A DNA stretch of 5,521 nucleotides from Lysobacterales bacterium. Lineage in GTDB: Bacteria > Pseudomonadota > Gammaproteobacteria > Xanthomonadales > Marinicellaceae. The stretch is taken from positions 1-5,521 of the forward strand of contig JALSIL010000051.1 of the NCBI GenBank assembly GCA_026990095.1, in the 5' to 3' direction. The notes below the pieces were generated by a model. The model ran no database searches. It was given only the letters and a program-made list of their open reading frames with translations, and was not told the origin of the DNA. Position numbers and translations under genes: made by a program. Position 1 is the first letter of the stretch, and every line of letters starts with the position of its first letter. Below, in pieces: positions 1 to 5,521 of this stretch.

Positions 1-1288
1 CATAGATTAAAGGGTTGAGTTGTTCGTCAACGTCAATTGTTGCTGTTTTAAATGCCTTCAAAGCTTTGTCATGATTGCCCAGTTTTATATATGCCTTACC
101 AATTTGTAATTGAATTTTGGATTTTAGTAGCGTAGGTAAGTCTAAATGTTGTGATTGAAATAATACTAAGTCGGCGATGAGTTCTTGGTAGTTCTTTTGC
201 TTATATTTGATGCGTGCTTGTGCCAGTTGAATTTCGGCATTTAATGCCTGTTGCTTGGATAAATCCTTAAGTGTGTTGAGTTGAGATTGAGCGAGAAGTA
301 ATTGGTTTTGTTCAATAAGTAAATCGACTAGATTTAAGCGTGCGGCTTTGTTGTTTTCTTCTTTGTCTAACACTTTTTCCAACAAAAGTTTTGCTTGTTG
401 GTAATTACCGATGGATTTTAGTCCAATGGCATGAATTAACATTTTATCGGCATTTAATATTTCCTCTTGAGTCCATTGGTTGTATTGGGCAATAAACGCC
501 ATTTGTCCACGCATAACTTGTGAGAGGTCTTTGTTTTTAACGGTGGTTTTTTTGATGGTTTTAAGTCCGTCAGTAAGTTCAATAACGGCTTGGTATACAC
601 CATCAATTTTGCTAATATTTGAGCGAACAATAAACAGTTCTTTTTCGATGCTAAAGTGCTTTTCGAGGCTTTGTTTTGTTGTTAGGCTGGTTTCATCGTA
701 GAGTGTTTGTTCGTTTTGTGAAAAAATGGTAACCGCGGATTTGACGAGTTGACTAAAGCCAGATTGTTCGACTTTATCAATGTTTTGGTCAAAATTTGCA
801 GGCAAAATGATCAGTTGTTTTTCAGTTTTTTGTTTTAGAACGGATCCAGTAGCCTGTTGTTTATGCCTCAATTGCAACACAAGTCCAATGAGAATGAGGG
901 TAACTGCAAAGGCAAGTAACCACTTTAATTTGTGGTGGTTTTGTTTGGGTTTTATTGCTTCAGAAGGGACGCTTTGCGGTTCTTTTTTGCAATATTTTGC
1001 TTCAAAGCGATAACCTTGTCCGAAATGAGTGATAATGATTTTGGGGTTGCTAGGGTCTTGTTCAAGGTAACTTCGCAGTTTAGCCACCATTTGATTTACG
1101 GAATTGGTTGAAACCACGGTGTCCCAGACTTCATCTATCAATGTTTGTTTGGCAATGATTTTATTGGGGTTCTTTAAGAAATAATCCAACAGCTTTTTTT
1201 GAGTATTGGTTAGTTTTAATTTTTCTTTGCTACTATAAATATAGCCGCTTTTGCTGTCGTATTGTCGCGTTCCAATTTGATAAGTCAT
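1..1288 (-). CDS. Membrane-spanning winged-helix transcriptional regulator, CadC/ToxR type, with C-terminal TPR-like region (partial, C-terminus outside window)
   Basis: The minus strand is open from an ATG at 1288-1286 to the left edge, giving 429 codons without a stop, so the C-terminus is missing. Residues 1-96 form an OmpR/PhoB-type winged helix (Trans_reg_C). The recognition helix lies near residues 61-76 (SVNQMVAKLRSYL), followed by the wing motif HFGQGYRF at 88-95. A basic stretch precedes one hydrophobic segment at about 122-140 (WLLAFAVTLILIGLVLQL), read as a single transmembrane helix with the DNA-binding domain in the cytoplasm. Residues 150-270 would be a periplasmic sensor region of unknown ligand. 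From about 280 on, helical pairs with TPR spacing appear, for example GNYQQAKLLLEKVL and IKLGNHDKALKAF. No phosphoacceptor receiver domain is present, so this is a one-component regulator of CadC/ToxR style. No clear Shine-Dalgarno precedes the ATG. The gene is divergent from the surface-protein genes and may control them. Family call is confident; target and signal are inferred. Confidence 0.9.
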   Translation of the reverse strand, partial: MTYQIGTRQYDSKSGYIYSSKEKLKLTNTQKKLLDYFLKNPNKIIAKQTLIDEVWDTVVSTNSVNQMVAKLRSYLEQDPSNPKIIITHFGQGYRFEAKYCKKEPQSVPSEAIKPKQNHHKLKWLLAFAVTLILIGLVLQLRHKQQATGSVLKQKTEKQLIILPANFDQNIDKVEQSGFSQLVKSAVTIFSQNEQTLYDETSLTTKQSLEKHFSIEKELFIVRSNISKIDGVYQAVIELTDGLKTIKKTTVKNKDLSQVMRGQMAFIAQYNQWTQEEILNADKMLIHAIGLKSIGNYQQAKLLLEKVLDKEENNKAARLNLVDLLIEQNQLLLAQSQLNTLKDLSKQQALNAEIQLAQARIKYKQKNYQELIADLVLFQSQHLDLPTLLKSKIQLQIGKAYIKLGNHDKALKAFKTATIDVDEQLNPLIY

Positions 1289-1415
1289 GGTTTAAAACTA
1301 AAAAAATCTCTAAGAAGTAATGTCTTAATTTCATCTTATCTTAGGATGCGTGCTTATTCCATAAAATTTATACCATTGTGTAAATATGTTACGTTCATCA
1401 CTAAAAACACTGCAT

Positions 1416-1443
1416 TCATAACTTCATCATAACTTCATCATAA
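1416..1443 (+). promoter_or_regulatory. Putative operator: 11-bp-period direct repeats
   Basis: The unit CATAACTTCAT occurs at 1417-1427 and again at 1428-1438. A third partial copy (CATAA) starts at 1439, so the sequence repeats exactly with period 11 over 1416-1443. Looser TTCATCA and TTCATTA elements flank it at 1394 and 1448. Head-to-tail sites at 11-bp spacing are the known binding geometry of OmpR/PhoB-type winged helices, and the TCAT core also recalls the Pho box. The element ends 7 bp before the weak -35 of the rightward promoter, a typical place for an activator. The binder could be the divergent regulator, a PhoB-like protein or another family member; binding is inferred. Confidence 0.5.
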
Positions 1444-1450
1444 GCTGTTC

Positions 1451-1479
1451 ATTAAATAATTGAGCACTAAATATATAAT
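1451..1479 (+). promoter_or_regulatory. Probable sigma70-type promoter for the surface-protein operon
   Basis: A perfect -10 hexamer TATAAT lies at 1474-1479. At a 17-bp spacer the -35 position (1451-1456, ATTAAA) is a poor match to TTGACA. A strong -10 with a weak -35 beside direct repeats suggests activator dependence. Transcription would begin near 1486, leaving a leader of only about 20 nt before the ATG at 1507. AT-rich DNA yields chance TATAAT matches, so confidence is moderate. Confidence 0.5.
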
Positions 1480-1506
1480 CAAGTTTTTAAATTATGTTTT
1501 TGAACT

Positions 1507-4500
1507 ATGAAAAAAATATTGCTTTTGCTATTTTTAAATGCACAACTGATTTTTGCAGCCCCAAGTGATGACTTTGTAATTCTGGTCAAAACCAATAACC
1601 CAGGTTACACCACAGCCGAGATGTTTCGCATACCGACCAAAGGTAGTCTGTCATATAACTACAATGTCGATTGCAATAATGACGGGATTGATGAAGCCAC
1701 TGGGCAAACAGGTGATTATTATTGCGATTATTCATTTACTGGGCTCAATTCAGGAGCAGGGATTTACAACATTCGCATCAAAGACAATGTGGGTGATGGT
1801 ACGGGCTTTCCGAGTATAAATTTCAACAACACCTTTGATCGCTTAAAAATTATCAATGTGGTGCAATGGGGAACGGGCAAATGGACAAATATGCAACGCA
1901 GCTTTTATGGTGCAGAAAATATGTATGCCCAAGCAACGGATACACCTGATTTTTCCCATGTTACCACTATGGAAAGCATGTTCCGTCGTGCTTTATTAGC
2001 AAATCCTGATACCAGTAATTGGGACACCTCTAGTGTGACTAACATGAAAAGCCTGTTTAATGAAGCGCACGTTGCCACACCCGATACTTCCAATTGGGAT
2101 ACGCATTTGGTAACGGATATGAGTTTTATGTTTCGTCATGCTTTTTTGGCAACACCTGATACCAGTTTATGGGATACCTCACAAGTCATAGATATGACCG
2201 CGATGTTTAGTGCGGCTAGTGCTGCCAACCCAGATACCAGTAGTTGGAATACTTCTCAAGTTACAAGTATGCAAAGTATGTTTAATAATGCAACATCAGC
2301 ACAACCCAATGTTGGCAGTTGGGATTTATCACAGGTGAGTGATGTGACAAATATGTTTACAGGAGTCACCTTGCCAACTATTGTTTACGATACCATCCTT
2401 ACTCATTTTAATACTAACAATCCACAATCAGGTTTAGTCTTTCATGGTGGTAGTTCAAAATACTGCAATGTCGCTGCCCACGACAACTTAACCAATACCA
2501 CCACAGGTCATAGCTGGGCTATCACCGATAGTGGTTTGGATGCAAACTGCCCAGATCCTGCCGATGCTTTTGTTATTGAAGTGGACACCACTAAAGTTGG
2601 TTTAACTGATAACTTACATTTCAAAATTGGAACTTCTAGCAGTGGATACAACTACAACGTTGATTGCGATGCTGCCAATCTCTACTCAAACACCGCTGCA
2701 GCCCAAACAGGCGACTATACCTGCCAATACGCAACACCAGGGGTTTATACCATCCGAATTACGGATAATATTGGCGATAAAACAGGGTTTCCAAGAATTT
2801 ATAATGAATTTAACAATGATGCGAATAAAATAACCGATATTAAACAATGGGGTACAGGGATTTGGAATTCTATGTTTTTTGCTTTTTACTTGGCGAGTAA
2901 TATGGAGGTTACGGCTACGGATATACCGGATTTATCAAATGTATCGGATATGCGTACAATGTTTACAGGAGCAAGTAAAGCCAATCCAGATACCAGTGGT
3001 TGGGATACGAGTAGTGTAACAAATATGAGTGGTATGTTTGCTGGAGCTAGTGTTGCCAATCCAGATGTAAGTGGTTGGGATACGAGCAATGTAACGAATA
3101 TGAGTGGTATGTTTGATGGAGCAAGTGTTGCCAATCCCGATACCAGTGCATGGGATACAGCAATGGTCACGAACATGAGCTCCATGTTTCGCATGGCAGT
3201 CAATGCTCAACCAGATGTAAGTACGTGGAATGTTGTACAAGTGACAGATTTTACCAATATGTTTGCAGGTGTGAGTTTGCCTACCGCTGTTTATAGTCGA
3301 TTGTTGATTGAATTTAATGACCAAGGTTTGCAAAGTGGTCTGGTGTTCGATGGCGGTAATAGCTATTATTGTGGTGTGTTGGCAACAGCAGCACATGCCA
3401 ATATGCTGGCAAGTTACAGTTGGACCATCAATGATTCAGGTGCGTGTAGTGTCAGCGATCCAGGCAGTGATTTTGTTTTTGTGGTCAAAACGGACAATCC
3501 CGGCTATTCTGCTGATGACCAATATAAAATCAAGATTGACTCCTCCTATGTGAGTAATTTTAATGTGGATTGCAATGATGATGGCATTGATGAAGTAACG
3601 GCTAGAACCTCTGATTATACCTGCGACTATTCGCCATCAGGTTTAAACTTGGGTGCAGGCACATACACTATACGGATAAAAGACAACACCGGCACCGATG
3701 ATGGTTTTCCACATATCCAACCAGGCGTAATACCAGGTACGAGCGGAGTCGATGATGCTGAAAAAATCATTGAACTGAAACAATGGGGTACCAATAAGTG
3801 GCAAAGCACCTCTAGAATGTTTTATCAAGCAAAAAATATGATGATTACCGCCATTGATGTACCAGATTTTTCTAGCGTAGAGTCTATGTACCGAATGTTT
3901 GAAGATAACCAATTAGCGGTTATTGACACTTTGTTTTGGGATGTGGGCATGGTCACAGATATGGGTCACTTATTCTATAATGCAGATGCCGCTAATCCTG
4001 ATGTGAGTCGTTGGGATACAAGCAATGTGACTTCAATGAGTGGTATGTTTGCATTTGCAGATATTGCCAACCCAGATGTGAGTCACTGGAATACAAGCAA
4101 TGTGACTTCAATGTGGAATATGTTTAAATTTACAGCTATTGCCAATCCAGATGTAAGTCAGTGGGATACTAGTTCTGTGCAAAATTTGTCTTACATTTTT
4201 CAAAATGCACAAGCTGCAATGCCTGATACCAGTATGTGGAATACTTCAAGTGTAACCAATATGAGTGGTATGTTTTTTAATTCAAGTTTCAACTATATAG
4301 ATACAAACTCATGGGATATCACTCAGGTAACCAGCATGAATGGCATGTTTAATTTTAGCACACTAACAACGGCAAATTATGATGAGATTTTAACCAACTT
4401 TGCTGGGCAAGCCGTTAAAAATAATGTGAATTTTCATGCGGGTAATAGCCTCTATTGCAGTGTCGCTGCCCAAAATGCCCGTGCCAGTCTTATAACCGAC

Positions 4501-4845
4501 CACAATTGGACTATCACTGATGATGGATTGGATGCCAATTGCAGCGATGTTATTTTTGAAAACAGTTTTGAAAATACCGTGGTTTTCAAAGCAGCAGATA
4601 AGCAATTTGTTTATGATTTTTCGCAAGTCTCATCTTTAGCGTTGGATGACAATCAGCTGTTGATTGCAACAGGAGTCGATTCGCAAAACAATACGGTGGT
4701 AAAAATTTACCTAAGAAAAGACCTCGGTCAATTACAGATTCGCATGGACAGGCTTATGGGTAAAGAATCCGAAACAAATCAATGGCAAATAGGAAACTGG
4801 CAAAACACTGACAAAAAAAACCTAACAGTGATTCAATGGCAATAG
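1507..4845 (+). CDS. Secreted BspA-family leucine-rich-repeat (DUF285-type) surface protein, three-module
   Basis: This 1112-residue protein starts with a Sec signal peptide: residues 1-17, K2-K3, a Leu-rich core, and likely cleavage after A17. It has three homologous modules at about residues 19-352, 353-652 and 653-1013. Each module opens with a PKD-like beta domain (YNYNVDC, then TGDYxC, then YTIRIKDN), leading to a conserved QWGTxxW segment. A leucine-rich-type array follows, with consensus MFxxAxxANPDTSxWDTSxVTxM. Each module closes with a cap (LPTxxYDxxL, VFxGGxSxYC, SWxITDSG). There are 5, 4 and 6 full repeats, all exactly 25 residues. All 12 cysteines fall at equivalent paired positions, four per module, suggesting disulfides and an extracytoplasmic location. 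Residues 1014-1112 are a unique tail starting DVIFENSFE, with no LPXTG, transmembrane helix or recognised sorting domain. The ATG at 1507 is chosen because it gives the signal peptide; no good Shine-Dalgarno precedes it. Family knowledge suggests adhesion or ligand binding, but no specific function can be read. It probably shares an operon with the paralogue at 4870. Confidence 0.92.
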   Translation: MKKILLLLFLNAQLIFAAPSDDFVILVKTNNPGYTTAEMFRIPTKGSLSYNYNVDCNNDGIDEATGQTGDYYCDYSFTGLNSGAGIYNIRIKDNVGDGTGFPSINFNNTFDRLKIINVVQWGTGKWTNMQRSFYGAENMYAQATDTPDFSHVTTMESMFRRALLANPDTSNWDTSSVTNMKSLFNEAHVATPDTSNWDTHLVTDMSFMFRHAFLATPDTSLWDTSQVIDMTAMFSAASAANPDTSSWNTSQVTSMQSMFNNATSAQPNVGSWDLSQVSDVTNMFTGVTLPTIVYDTILTHFNTNNPQSGLVFHGGSSKYCNVAAHDNLTNTTTGHSWAITDSGLDANCPDPADAFVIEVDTTKVGLTDNLHFKIGTSSSGYNYNVDCDAANLYSNTAAAQTGDYTCQYATPGVYTIRITDNIGDKTGFPRIYNEFNNDANKITDIKQWGTGIWNSMFFAFYLASNMEVTATDIPDLSNVSDMRTMFTGASKANPDTSGWDTSSVTNMSGMFAGASVANPDVSGWDTSNVTNMSGMFDGASVANPDTSAWDTAMVTNMSSMFRMAVNAQPDVSTWNVVQVTDFTNMFAGVSLPTAVYSRLLIEFNDQGLQSGLVFDGGNSYYCGVLATAAHANMLASYSWTINDSGACSVSDPGSDFVFVVKTDNPGYSADDQYKIKIDSSYVSNFNVDCNDDGIDEVTARTSDYTCDYSPSGLNLGAGTYTIRIKDNTGTDDGFPHIQPGVIPGTSGVDDAEKIIELKQWGTNKWQSTSRMFYQAKNMMITAIDVPDFSSVESMYRMFEDNQLAVIDTLFWDVGMVTDMGHLFYNADAANPDVSRWDTSNVTSMSGMFAFADIANPDVSHWNTSNVTSMWNMFKFTAIANPDVSQWDTSSVQNLSYIFQNAQAAMPDTSMWNTSSVTNMSGMFFNSSFNYIDTNSWDITQVTSMNGMFNFSTLTTANYDEILTNFAGQAVKNNVNFHAGNSLYCSVAAQNARASLITDHNWTITDDGLDANCSDVIFENSFENTVVFKAADKQFVYDFSQVSSLALDDNQLLIATGVDSQNNTVVKIYLRKDLGQLQIRMDRLMGKESETNQWQIGNWQNTDKKNLTVIQWQ
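1555..2152 (+). repeat. Long direct repeat, copy 1 (paralogous 5' region)
   Basis: This part of the first surface-protein gene aligns without gaps to 4924-5521, at a constant offset of 3369 bp. It covers the signal-peptide end, the first PKD-like domain and the first repeats. By my count 18 of 198 encoded residues differ. Identity is uneven: 1858-1923 is identical over 66 nt, while the first 180 bp differ at many third codon positions. Confidence 0.93.
1978..2358 (+). repeat. Coding LRR-type array of module 1 (75-bp period)
   Basis: This encodes residues 158-284 of the first surface protein. The proline of the xPDTS motif (xPNVG in the last unit) recurs at residues 167, 192, 217, 242 and 267, a strict 25-residue (75-bp) period. 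A degenerate entry unit (TPDFS, P147) precedes it by 20 residues. At DNA level the units have diverged more than some in modules 2 and 3. Confidence 0.88.
2959..3264 (+). repeat. Coding LRR-type array of module 2 (75-bp period)
   Basis: This encodes residues 485-586, with the motif proline at 494, 519, 544 and 569 and a 20-residue entry unit at P474. Two adjacent 75-bp units, 2995-3069 and 3070-3144, are nearly identical in DNA (both begin AGTGGTTGGGATACGAG). They look like a recent tandem duplication or a homogenised pair, and are the likeliest place for unit gain or loss. Confidence 0.88.
3895..4350 (+). repeat. Coding LRR-type array of module 3 (75-bp period)
   Basis: This encodes residues 797-948, the longest array, with six units: the motif position falls at residues 806, 831, 856, 881, 906 and 931. 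The first and last have Ile in place of Pro. The 20-residue entry unit has P786. Units 4000-4074 and 4075-4149 are closely similar in DNA (both begin GATGTGAGTC and share ATACAAGCAATGTGACTTCA), again suggesting recent 75-bp duplication. Confidence 0.88.
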
Positions 4846-4860
4846 AATGTGATATTTGAT

Positions 4861-4864
4861 AAGG
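4861..4864 (+). promoter_or_regulatory. Ribosome binding site of the second surface-protein gene
   Basis: AAGG lies 5 nt before the ATG at 4870, 8 nt before 4873 and 11 nt before 4876. These three consecutive in-frame ATGs are all possible starts. The spacing favours 4870 or 4873, while the paralogue's own start (MKKI) corresponds to 4876. The first surface-protein gene has no comparable site. Confidence 0.6.
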
Positions 4865-4869
4865 TAAAA

Positions 4870-5521
4870 ATGATGATGAAAAAAATATTAATTTACACGG
4901 TATTCGTAACGCAAATAAGTTTGGCGGCCCCAAGTGATGATTTTGTCATTCGGGTTAAAACTGATAATCCAGGTTACACGACTGCTGAAATGTTTCGTAT
5001 TCCAACAAAAAATGCATTGACCTACAATTATAATGTGGATTGCAATGATGATGGCATTGATGAAGCAACAGGGCAGACAGGCGATTATTATTGTGACTAT
5101 TCATTTACTGGATTAAATTTGGGAGCAGGGACTTATACCATTCGCATCAAAGACAATGTGGGTGATGGTACGGGTTTTCCGAGTATAAATTTCAGCAACA
5201 CCTTTGATCGCTTAAAAATTATCGAAGTGGTGCAATGGGGAACGGGCAAATGGACAAATATGCAACGCAGCTTTTATGGTGCAGAAAATATGATTGTTTC
5301 TGCAACCGATACGCCTGATTTTTCCCAAGTTACCACCATGGAAAGCATGTTCCGCCGTGCATTTGTGGCAAATCCTGACACCAGTAATTGGGACACTTCA
5401 AGTGTAACTAACATGAAAAGCCTGTTTAATGAAGCGCAAGTTGCTACACCCGATACTTCCAATTGGGATACGCATTTGGTAACGGATATGAGTTTTATGT
5501 TTCGCCATGCTTTTTTGGCTC
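4870..5521 (+). CDS. Second BspA-family leucine-rich-repeat surface protein (partial, C-terminus outside window)
   Basis: The frame is open from the ATG triplet at 4870/4873/4876 to the right edge (217 complete codons from 4870). It begins with a signal peptide (MMMKKILIYTVFVTQISLA, cleavage expected before APSDD). Next come the PKD-like domain with the DCNDDGIDE loop and its cysteine pair (C58, C75), the QWGTGKW segment, and at least two 25-residue repeats (NPDTSNWDTSSVTNM and TPDTSNWDTHLVTDM). From APSDD on it is about 91% identical to the N-terminus of the preceding protein (18 differences in 198 residues), but the signal peptides differ clearly. The 24-bp gap holds no hairpin, so co-transcription is likely. 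The full gene may be multi-module like its neighbour, but this cannot be seen. It is a real gene and not a remnant: it has its own ribosome binding site, an intact frame and mostly silent or conservative changes. Confidence 0.9.
   Translation, partial: MMMKKILIYTVFVTQISLAAPSDDFVIRVKTDNPGYTTAEMFRIPTKNALTYNYNVDCNDDGIDEATGQTGDYYCDYSFTGLNLGAGTYTIRIKDNVGDGTGFPSINFSNTFDRLKIIEVVQWGTGKWTNMQRSFYGAENMIVSATDTPDFSQVTTMESMFRRAFVANPDTSNWDTSSVTNMKSLFNEAQVATPDTSNWDTHLVTDMSFMFRHAFLA
4924..5521 (+). repeat. Long direct repeat, copy 2 (paralogous 5' region)
   Basis: This matches 1555-2152 and continues to the window edge, so its true right end is unknown. The stretch 5227-5292 is identical to 1858-1923. A separate 35-bp stretch at 5031-5065 is identical to 3561-3595 in module 3 of the first gene, where it differs from module 1. 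This makes the copy a mosaic. Confidence 0.9.

Larger units (their letters stand above)
1289..1506. promoter_or_regulatory. Divergent intergenic regulatory region
   Basis: These 218 bp separate the start codons of the leftward regulator and the rightward surface-protein gene, so promoters for both should lie here. The region is strongly AT-rich and holds no open reading frame of note. The right half contains a direct-repeat element and a good -10 hexamer for the rightward gene. For the leftward gene only weak candidates are visible: a TATAAA on the minus strand at 1372-1367, and a TAAGAT on the minus strand near 1343-1338. Neither has a convincing -35. A second, weaker direct repeat, TCTTA at 1323 and 1334 (11 bp apart, with another copy at 1339), lies closer to the regulator start. 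Confidence 0.7.

Noticed and set aside
480..1013. Short plus-strand open frames of 73 and 77 codons
   Set aside because: They are antisense to the regulator, which has clear domains, and lack plausible starts or homology.
1321..1345. Second operator made of TCTTA direct repeats near the regulator start
   Set aside because: Two copies are 11 bp apart, but the unit is only five bases in AT-rich DNA; mentioned as context and not called as a site.
1669..1695. True EF-hand or dockerin calcium site
   Set aside because: The DxNxDG start fits, but the hydrophobic and final acidic positions are out of register and no flanking helices are evident.
2886..3396. Two long overlapping minus-strand open frames (about 105 and 153 codons)
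   Set aside because: They lie antisense to the module 2 repeats, and their own repetition mirrors the 75-bp period of the plus-strand gene. They have no family resemblance and are shadows of the real gene.
1978..4350. CRISPR-like or satellite array based on regular 75-bp repetition
   Set aside because: The repeats are in-frame protein repeats with third-position drift and no constant repeat/unique spacer pattern.
4846..4869. Terminator or internal promoter between the two surface-protein genes
   Set aside because: Only 24 bp, with no inverted repeat plus T-run and no room for a full promoter; co-transcription is simpler.
5274..5462. Minus-strand 62-codon frame closely matching another at 1905-2093
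   Set aside because: The two match only because the sense-strand genes are paralogous there; both are antisense shadows of the BspA coding repeats.

Overview
The window looks like chromosome from a low-G+C Gram-negative bacterium, most likely a marine-type gammaproteobacterium. The evidence is a ToxR/CadC-type membrane regulator with a C-terminal TPR-like region, Sec-exported surface proteins without LPXTG or other Gram-positive anchors, and an 'IFENSFE' motif resembling the 'IFxxGFE' motif of secreted proteins in some gammaproteobacterial lineages. The lineage call is an inference from protein style and not from a marker gene. No RNA gene, transposase, CRISPR array or phage gene was seen.

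Layout. Positions 1-1288 (minus strand) hold the first 429 codons of a one-component, membrane-spanning winged-helix regulator, cut by the left edge. Positions 1289-1506 form a divergent, AT-rich intergenic region. It carries an 11-bp-period direct repeat just upstream of a probable promoter for the rightward genes. Positions 1507-4845 (plus strand) encode a complete 1112-residue secreted BspA-family (DUF285-type) leucine-rich-repeat protein. It has three tandem modules, each made of a PKD-like cap, a 25-residue repeat array and a closing cap, followed by a unique 99-residue tail. Only 24 bp downstream, at 4870, a second paralogous BspA-family gene begins and runs off the right edge.

How they may work together. 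The two surface-protein genes are probably one transcription unit, since the gap is short and holds no terminator. The divergent regulator is the obvious candidate to control them, because OmpR/PhoB-type winged helices bind direct repeats at about 11-bp spacing. The paralogues share a gap-free 598-bp alignment with very uneven identity, pointing to duplication and probably gene conversion. The most notable points are the putative operator, the modular repeat-of-repeats architecture with exactly paired cysteines, and the mosaic paralogy. The functions of the surface proteins cannot be read from sequence; adhesion or ligand binding is only a family-based guess.
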